Positions 56,859 to 64,000 of a stretch of 64,000 nt of DNA are shown here, piece by piece. Source of the DNA: Paramarasmius palmivorus. Lineage: Eukaryota; Basidiomycota; Agaricomycetes; Agaricales; Marasmiaceae. How positions within the stretch are numbered: the first letter of the stretch is position 1; the number at the start of each line of letters is the position of its first letter. Location of the stretch: the NCBI GenBank assembly GCA_037176845.1, contig JAYKXP010000075.1, forward strand, positions 186,001-250,000, read 5' to 3'. A program made the position numbers and the translations under genes. The notes below the pieces were generated by a model. That model saw nothing but the letters and a program-made list of their open reading frames with translations, had not been told where the DNA came from and did not search any database.

Positions 56859-58708
56859 GAATATCAGACAATCTTCTTTGATACTTTACGTTCACATATT
56901 ACTAGGACGGACAATAATCATGAGCGTCTGCGAACAGGGTGTGGGTGTAACGGATAGCTTCCCTAACTATCAACATGTTTACGAGCCCCAGCCCGCGTTA
57001 TCTCTGCCCTGCTTCTCCCACACCAGAGGTATAACCCTTTGCCCTACTTGCAACATCGATTCGGCTACCCTGCTTGAATAGTCCATGCTTCCGTACAATA
57101 ACCATGCTGAGATGATGCGAGCATGAGCACAAGTGAATGGCCTCGGAATTCACTAGGTGAACTACACTGGGCGTTTGTGGGACAAGGGTGACACGCTTCC
57201 AAGATGAAACTCGAGGGAAAAGCCGGATATGGTGCAGCGTCGGACTGGAGGATTGATGAGATGTGAGTCAAGATCAAACCCAAAGATTACCTTACGTACC
57301 TGACGCAACCGTACGCTCCAATTTGTGCTCTCTGTGCTCCAAAACTCTGATTCGCAACCTCTGGACCATATTCCTCAACGTGACATCCGTATACCCTTTC
57401 TCTGAACCAACTCCAATTCTCTATGCTTCCGAATTCACAGTATGCCACGGGGAAAACTCCCTGAACAAGAATCCGAAAACGAGATAGGATGAAACAGATC
57501 TCGAGTGCGCTCGAAATGCGTCGAGGTAAAAGGAATGGAAGGAGATAGCGGTATTGGCATAGTTGTCCACTTAAACGTTGTACCAGAATGAATTTATGAG
57601 GGAGGATAGGTTGTCTAGCGAGTAGAGGATGTCGACAAAAGCGCTGGATTCGGTTGTCGAACAGTCGAAAGTGAGGCACTGTATGGGCGGTATGTCTTCT
57701 TGCTCCGCGGTTCGACGATGATGAAGGCAGTACGGTGTGGGGAATGAAGCTTGAAGGCTGGAACGAGAATGAGTAAATGACCCGTGTAAGAATTGACACA
57801 TACTCGCAGGACTACAATATAGCTGTTGACCTCCGATCCATTGATCTATGTATGCCTTGGCTTTTGCATAGGGACGCCTAGCTACGTAGGAAGACAGATT
57901 GAGCCAGCGAGAGAAATGGAGGACCTTGTACTTCACTCCCAGTTGACTCCCAGGGAAGTACATCCATCCCGTAATTCTATTTTCAGCCGTCCGAGTGTAA
58001 TCATCTCCGAGTGGATGTCACGTGTATTCACCTTTAACACATGCTGGATGTTTCCCTGGCAGAAAAAGACAGAGTGAGGAGGTATTGGAGACTCGAGAGG
58101 TGTTGAGCAGATGGGCAATCCAGTGCAAGGGCCCAATGATTATGTAATCCAAATATGCCAAGCCAAGTTCGTGTTATTCGGGCGGTCGGTTGGCGGTCCG
58201 AGTCGGAGCTCTTTTTGTGCGCTCATCTCCTCGTCATTTTGGAGCTAGTACATACAGTACTTCTACTTACATTCCGTCACCGTTCAGGAAGGCTCTCCTG
58301 AATTTGCTGCTGAAGAAAGTCCCGGCCGGGTTGGAATGGGTTAGAATCGACAACGTAATCGCCAAGTACGTCGTATAGTTCCTTGCGCAGCAGATTCGAG
58401 ATCTTTATCAGTTCCACAGGAATTCGAAATAGCAGTCAAGCAATTCCCTACAGCTTGAAAGCGATGAATGTCCGCGTTCTGGACCTATGCTAAGAACGAT
58501 ACTGGTATTAATCATTGGTTATATGCAGTGGCCCGTGGGCCAAGAGTAGTGATCTACTCCAACTCGCACACTGCAATCCCCCTTAACCGATGTCATCAAC
58601 GTCATTCCATTTACTGAGCCAAATAATGGGAGCTTTGATATAAATCAATACAGGTTTTTGAAGCAGATATAAAACAGCTTCACATTCTCGCCTCGGAACT
58701 TCAATATC
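56859..58708. other. Intergenic
   Basis: About 1.85 kb with frames on both strands (for example 57287-57799 and 57571-57963) that overlap each other and show no domain, splice pattern or paralogue. I see no gene. Confidence 0.45.
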
Positions 58709-59492
58709 ATGTCACTCATCACCACAGTCAGACCAGTTGTCTTCGGTACGTTCCCTCGCCTTTGGGATAAAATATCTCAAACCAAGTCTTGACACAGTTC
58801 TCGCCTTTATATTCGGCGTTGTGGTGCTTGCCCTATGTGCCGACCTCATTGCCAATGTGGGGGGGGATACACTGGCTTTCCAATCCCTTGGTTTATCCGT
58901 TGGTATAATTAACATTGTTAGCATTCCTCTCCTGTAAGTCTTCCGCACCCACCAGCCCACTCCTCCGGTTCCTGATCTCCGCCAAACATTTAGCATGATA
59001 AGCCCTGCAGCCCGAAGGCACACTGCTCAACTTCCATCCCTCGGTTCGTAGTCAGTTTTAATGCACGCTTTCATCGACTAACCTAATAATCAGGCATAAC
59101 TACTATTCTTTGGATTGCCGAATCCGCCTTGGTTACAGACGCCATGCCTCCAGGTGGACTTCAATGTGAAGCGTACAGAAGTATGTATTTCTTCTTCTCC
59201 AACTCAGGGCCATGCTGACACGATATAGGATTCCCGAGCTGGATCGGAAATGTTTGCAGAGAGATCGTCGCTATTCAAGCGCTCTCTTTCATAACTTGGA
59301 TCATCCGTATGTTTCGACATTCAATACTCTTTGGATGCGTTAGCTTATTCTATTTCAGTTCTTCTCTATATCATCTTTGTCGTCGTAATGTGTGCTACTG
59401 GCAGAGAAAGCTGGCAGGGTGGTGCCGGTGACAGTTCTCACACAGCTCACGGTGAGGCCAAGGGGAGTAGGACATATGCAGCAGGAGTTTAA
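58709..59492 (+). CDS. Four-helix (MARVEL-like) membrane protein E
   Basis: The clearest member of the family. Exons 58709-58745, 58798-58933, 58994-59043, 59094-59180, 59229-59306 and 59359-59492 join in frame. It opens MSLITTVRPVVFV; helix 1 LAFIFGVVVLALCADLIA, helix 2 FQSLGLSVGIINIVSIPLL, helix 3 GITTILWIAESALVTDA, a loop with LQCEAYRRFPSW and VCREIVAIQAL, and helix 4 SFITWIILLLYIIFVVVM with the CATGRESWQG end and a hydrophilic tail. Topology and the Cys-x-Cys-containing extracellular loop fit MARVEL-like proteins; function unknown. It converges on HET gene 2, whose stop is 175 bp away. Confidence 0.75.
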
Positions 59493-59666
59493 CACTTCAC
59501 CCTCGTCTTATGAGTCATTCACGACCCTCACAATGACAGTATTTGTATTCACGATGGGCAGAGGAAGATCACATTCTCGCCGAAAACGATTAATAGTTAC
59601 TCAGCCTTGTATCTTTGCGTTGTGTGTATAATTTAATATCCATTCCTCGTATACGTTAACTTAATC

Positions 59667-61323
59667 TCATTTCTGCACATGTAAAATGTGAGGGATGACA
59701 AATTTGAAGAATCTGATGTAAGGATGTCCATCGAGCTTCAAACTCCAACCCAAAACAATATCGTTCCCAACATACCGGGTATCCTCTAAGCGTCGGCATA
59801 ATTCAATCCAACCCTCTTCCTGATGATATACGAGCACCCGATCCCTTTGCACTTCGGAATATGCACGAATGAAGTCGCTGTCAGGTATATCATGTGCAAT
59901 AGCAACTGTTCGATCGACTACATTGTCGACGCTGGGGTTGTATGCGAATGTCCAGTCCGGAAGTGGTTTCCGTCTCATGACGGAACCAGGATGAGACGAA
60001 AGCTGGACTTCAGTGGCCTCGTAATCTAAGAGCCTGGAGAGCTCCTGAAGTGTTGGTAGCTTTACTGGTGAAAGATTGACACCTGCTCCATCGCTATTTG
60101 TTATTTGTATAGACTCCCATAGTGGGACATCCAGATACCGACTCGGGACCAACGACTCATCCTCGTCATCCGCTGGAAGAAAAACTGCTTCCGCGAGTGC
60201 AAGTGTCGCACGGAATCTTTCCTTTTCTCCAAAACCCCGACTCAGGATCCTTTGAATGCCCAATAGACCCAAAATGCTAAAGACCATGTCGACGGGTCTC
60301 AAAGCCGTTCGCACAGCAACTCCCTGCATGACGAGCTGATCAATAACGTCCCTGTTGATTCGTTCTTCTTCCGGGGCCACCTCGTTAAGCGTCTTGTACT
60401 CTATAATTGTTCCGAGTAAATCAAGAGCCGCTGCATTTCGTCCCAAAACCCGAAATTGCCTCTCGGGGTGTGAGAGAAGGCCAGATGCTTCCACAAATAG
60501 GTCTAGCAGGTGGTAACGATAGCATTCTCCTTCAACTACCCATCGTGCTGGGCTACCATCTGGGCTATATTTGTCCTTTGTGAAGACAATGGCATAGTCC
60601 CAAGTAGCAAGTGCTTCCTGGTATGTCCAGGCCCTATCAATCCAGGATGTTTCCTCCGATACAGATGCCAATCGTTGAAGACCTCCCGGAAGTACTATGC
60701 ACTGCTCCGAAGACTCGTATGTGTCGTACATCTGACTGATCTGCCAACTCTTATCTTGCTTGCTTGTTTGCAAGATACAGAGGCGATCAAGCCAGACGAG
60801 AACTGAGGATGTTTTGATAGTGTATTGGCAAATATATTCAAGGATTTTGAGACTGATTGGTCCTCCGTCTTCTCGAGGTGTTCCATCAGTATTGCTACCG
60901 CAGGAAACTCTAAAGCTGCCATCCTTCTCTAGCTTGGAAGGTTCCTCGACGAGACCGTACCACACATATGATATTGCTGTATGGGACATGGAATTATGAG
61001 TGGGGAGAGACAGGGATTCGTAGATGGTTAGCTGACGCTCGTGTATAAAAGCGTCGGCATCAACGAAACGATAGCGCTCAGGGGTAAAATTAGGTGTGAG
61101 ATCTATAATCTTGTCACGGATGTCGTCTAGTGGTGTTGAATAAGCACTAATATCGTATATGTTACCGGACCCCAGAGAATGCATAACAAGAAACACACAT
61201 TTTCCCCTGATACTTCTCATTCGCCCATAGCCTACGGACACGTTTTGCTACACGCCGAGGATCTGTGTGCTCTAACTCTTCACTTTCATGGACAAGAGAA
61301 GGAGAACGCTGTGCCGTGGACAT
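59667..61323 (-). CDS. HET-domain protein 2
   Basis: Paralogue of the HET gene at 6.4 kb, 534 aa, exons 61323-61199 and 61146-59667. Exon 1 (MSTAQRSPSLVHESEELEH) ends in a split Ile codon at a GTGTGT donor, and exon 2 begins AYSTPLDDIRDKIIDL, the same arrangement as in copies 1 and 3. HET motifs: ISYVWYGL, VWLDRLCILQTSKQDKSWQI and SWIDRAWTYQEALATWDY, with the shared IVLPGGLQRLAS between them. The C-terminal half is conserved with its relatives (VAVRTALRPVDMVFSILGLL, GWSLKLDGHPYIRFFKF) and has no recognised domain. It follows HET 3 in tandem, 135 bp after that gene's stop. Candidate non-self recognition protein. Confidence 0.87.
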
Positions 61324-61458
61324 GGTGGAAGAAAAGCAACGTGTACTTTGGCCCGTGGTAACCGGTCTCTTGCGCAGTTGTGTTACTACTGATACCACGA
61401 GTTGGGCGCATCAAGAATTAAGCGCCTCCTGTCCTTGCTCTAGTGACTCTGTATAAGC

Positions 61459-63157
61459 TCAATCTTGATCTATCACTATATGCGATGTTACAAATCTGTA
61501 AAATCTAATGCACGGGTGTTCGCCCAACTTTAGAGTCCAACCAAGGACAATGTCATCCTCCAAGTACTCCGAGCTCTGGCTCTGTCCGAGGGTTTGACAT
61601 AGTTCAATCCAACCTTCGTCTTTATGACGTACCAAGACCCTCTCGTTTTCTGACACAGAGTAGGAACGAATAAATTCGCTATCCGGTATCTCGTTTGCAA
61701 TGGCCGCTGCCCTGCCACTCGCTGAGTTAACTTCGGCGCCATATCCGAACTTCCATTCAGGTAGAGGCGTCCGTTTCATTGATACTATTGGATGATGTGA
61801 CAGAGTGATTTCTGTGGCATCACCGTCGAGTAGGTCGGTAAGGTCGCGAAGAGTTGGTAGCATAGTGCCAGCCAAATCATCATCAAGACCATCTCCGCCA
61901 ACATTTGTCGTAGTAATCTCCAGTGCTTGCCACAGCGGGATGTCTAGCATCCGACTACCCCGTTCTAAGACAGGAAGCTTCATTTTGTCCTCGTATGGAA
62001 TGAATACGGCCTCTACGAGAGCGAGGGTAGCACGGAATCTCTCCATCGATCCAAATTCTTGTAATTTATCGGGACCCAATATATTGTCGGCACCCAACAA
62101 GCCCAGGATGCTGAGTACCATATCAACTGGCCTCGAGGACGTTCGAACGCCAACCCCTTGTATGACGAGTTGATCAATGACGTCTTGGCTGATACGCTCC
62201 TCTTCTGGCGCAACTTCGTTGAGCGTTTTATATTCCATGATAGTTCCGAGTAGATTCAGGCCTGCTGCGTTGCCACCCAAAACGAGATATGGGGTATCTG
62301 AATCAACAAGATGTGATGCTTCGACAAAAAGGTCCACCAGGGGTTTATAGTAACATTCGCCTTCCACGAACCACCGAGATGGACCATCATATAAGTGATA
62401 TTGGTCGCTCGTAAAGACCACAGCGTAATCCCAGGTGGTCATTGCCTCCTGGTATGTCCATGCGCGATCTACCCAAGAGGTCACCTCCGACGTGGATGCT
62501 AAGCGCTGAAGACCTCCGGGGAGAACAATACATTGCTCCGAAGATTCGAATATCCCATGCATCCGACTGATCTGCCAGGCTTTATCTTGCTCACTTGTTT
62601 GCAAGATACACAGGCGATCAAGCCAGACGAGAAATGAAGATGATACACACGCCCATCTGCAGATGTATTCCAGGACTTTGAGGTTGATGGGACCCCCGTC
62701 TTCTCGATGTGTCCCGTCGGACTTGGTACCACAGAAGACACGGAAGCTACCATCGTGCTCCAGCTGTGATGGTGAGGCGTTCAAGCCATACCATACATAG
62801 GATGTAACCGTGTAGGTCATGGGTGCTTTGGGAAGCAATGGAACCTCATATACTATGAGTTGACGATCCTTGGTAAAGGCATCGGCGTCGATAAAGCGAT
62901 AGTTTTCGGCGCTATAGTGAGGTGTCAGATCTATGATAGTGCCCCGTAAATCCTCCAGAGGAATCGAGTACACGCTAGACAAGACGAATCAAGAGGTATT
63001 CTATCAACCGCGACAGTATGTCAACGCACATTTTCCTTTTCCCAGTCCAGAGTCGATGTTTCAGAACTGCTGGCGTTTCAGGTCGGTCTATTCCGCTATT
63101 TGACCACCTATTTCCCTGTGTTAGGGATGAAGCAATCTGCGGTATCAAAGTGGACAT
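61459..63157 (-). CDS. HET-domain protein 3
   Basis: Third HET paralogue, 547 aa, exons 63157-63030 and 62974-61459. The long frame begins at a TTG at 62982; the real start is the upstream exon MSTLIPQIASSLTQGNRW, joined by a 55-nt intron with a GTGCGT donor at the split Ile codon shared by all three genes. Exon 2 begins VYSIPLEDLRGTIIDLTP. HET motifs: VTSYVWYGL, VWLDRLCILQTSEQDKAWQI, SWVDRAWTYQEAMTTWDY. The C-terminal half ends LKLGEHPCIRFYRF. It is closer to HET 2 than to HET 1 by its neighbourhood and by the SWVDRAW-EAM/EAL block. Confidence 0.87.
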
Positions 63158-63847
63158 GAGGGAAGAAGGCAAAGATGGCCCATGGCAGTGCTCAATATAA
63201 GCTGTGCAAATGAATAGAAGTCGAACGCGGTTCCCAAGAACATGAGGCTGTCTTCTTATGTACACGGACAGGACAGACCGAAACAAACACCAAGTGCAAA
63301 TGCCAAAGTACCCATCAAGGTGAGATCTGGTGCTATAGCCGATGGGCGACCGTCCTGGATGCGGCGTAATGGTGTTGGTTGAATCAGGAGTGGGTAAAGC
63401 AGTGTTTGCGGTTTGCGGTCTAATTTTTCCGAGTCGGCGACAACGTGCCCATCGTTTAGTGATATGCCGTCATAGTGTTTTCAATCTCTCGTTCCTGACA
63501 TTGTTGAGGGCGATTCAAGTGAGCGTCAGAAACGGGGTTAATTGTCCGTCGTGCTAAATAAGCATTATTGCTTTCTAATTGCCTAGTAAGTAAAACGCTG
63601 TGCAGCTTTCCTCGTCCCAGCTCAAGGGTTGAACAGGCACGATTGATTGTACATTTGGGTGGTGTCCGAAGTCCTGGTCCACTCCACGACAGGAGCCTGA
63701 GGGTGTCAACGAAAGTTCCCGTTCGTCTGATTGCTTTTGCCCTCCGACCACCACCATCGAGTCCACCGTCAAGCGTTTTAGCGACAGACAATGTTCAGTG
63801 AGTAAGGATCTTGAATTGGACTAATTTTCGCATTTAGACCTCAAAAG
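63158..63847. other. Intergenic, upstream of HET 3 and of a possible right-edge gene
   Basis: No gene is supported; frames at 63342-63557, 63456-63791 and 63568-63801 overlap on both strands without domain features. Confidence 0.4.
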
Positions 63848-64000
63848 ATGACAATTCGACTAGTGATCAGATCAATCAGATTCCGCCATGCGCAGGTGAC
63901 CTCACTCCCTCTAAGGCCCGCAACGTCCCATCTCATCGAAGGCGCTCTTCCCTCTTCCAGCTAGTCCCAATTGTCCCATCAAGACCGACCTTATGGTTCA
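63848..64000 (+). CDS. Possible 5' end of a gene cut by the window edge
   Basis: An ATG at 63848 opens MTIRLVIRSIRFRHAQ, followed by a GTGACC donor and a CTTCCAG acceptor near 63960 that would continue in frame (LVPIVPSRPTLWF) to the edge. A basic, hydrophobic start of this kind would suit a mitochondrial presequence. Too short to identify. Confidence 0.3.

Noticed and set aside
57287..57963. Overlapping minus-strand frames of 130-170 codons
   Set aside because: Low-complexity translations in two frames with no ATG-linked gene model; likely chance.

Overview
The window is nuclear DNA of a mushroom-forming basidiomycete (Agaricomycete type). The evidence is the gene structures (many 45-65 nt GT-AG introns), a secreted laccase with 14 introns, F-box/leucine-rich proteins with the usual basidiomycete layout, fungal HET-domain genes, and tRNA genes that carry introns. 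No bacterial, viral or organellar gene was recognised, and no transposase or reverse transcriptase was seen. Many open frames in this window begin at non-ATG codons and are shadows; the starts given here are ATG codons chosen by splicing and by comparison between paralogues.

Layout. 0.5-2.8 kb: laccase. 3.3-6.2 kb: Mad1, the spindle-checkpoint protein and the clearest housekeeping gene. 6.4-12.9 kb: a HET-domain gene, a convergent DUF262 (GmrSD N-terminal type) gene broken by a 17-bp tandem duplication, and a type-B carboxylesterase with a frame break. 12.9-16.6 kb: three small four-helix membrane-protein genes (MARVEL-like), the middle one decayed. 17.0-19.4 kb: tRNA-Leu and a second, intact DUF262 gene whose exon sizes match the first. 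19.5-26.3 kb: a hypothetical protein, an SDR-type dehydrogenase without the usual catalytic lysine, and two divergent F-box genes. 25.9-31.6 kb: a 2.8-kb segmental duplication carrying an F-box tail plus a cyclin gene; the second cyclin has a compensated frameshift pair.

31-47 kb is gene-poor and repeat-rich. It has tRNA-Ser, tRNA-Tyr, a decayed tRNA-Ser-like element and tRNA-Asn, two tandem membrane-anchored glycosidase-like genes (one with a 2-nt insertion), a dispersed 1-kb duplication, a G-rich patch with TTAGGG units, and remnants of the four-helix family. 47.5-52.4 kb is a 1.9-kb tandem duplication with two more four-helix genes and a minus-strand multi-helix gene. 53-57 kb has an RS-rich hypothetical protein and a Ser/Thr-rich single-pass membrane protein. 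58.7-63.2 kb has another four-helix gene and two tandem HET-domain genes. A possible gene start runs off the right edge.

How the parts may relate. The laccase, Mad1 and tRNA genes are independent units. The rest looks like an accessory region built by local duplication. The most interesting theme is the presence in one 57-kb stretch of three HET-domain genes (a family known in fungal non-self recognition) and two DUF262 genes (a domain known from bacterial modification-dependent restriction). A functional link between them is only an inference from position.
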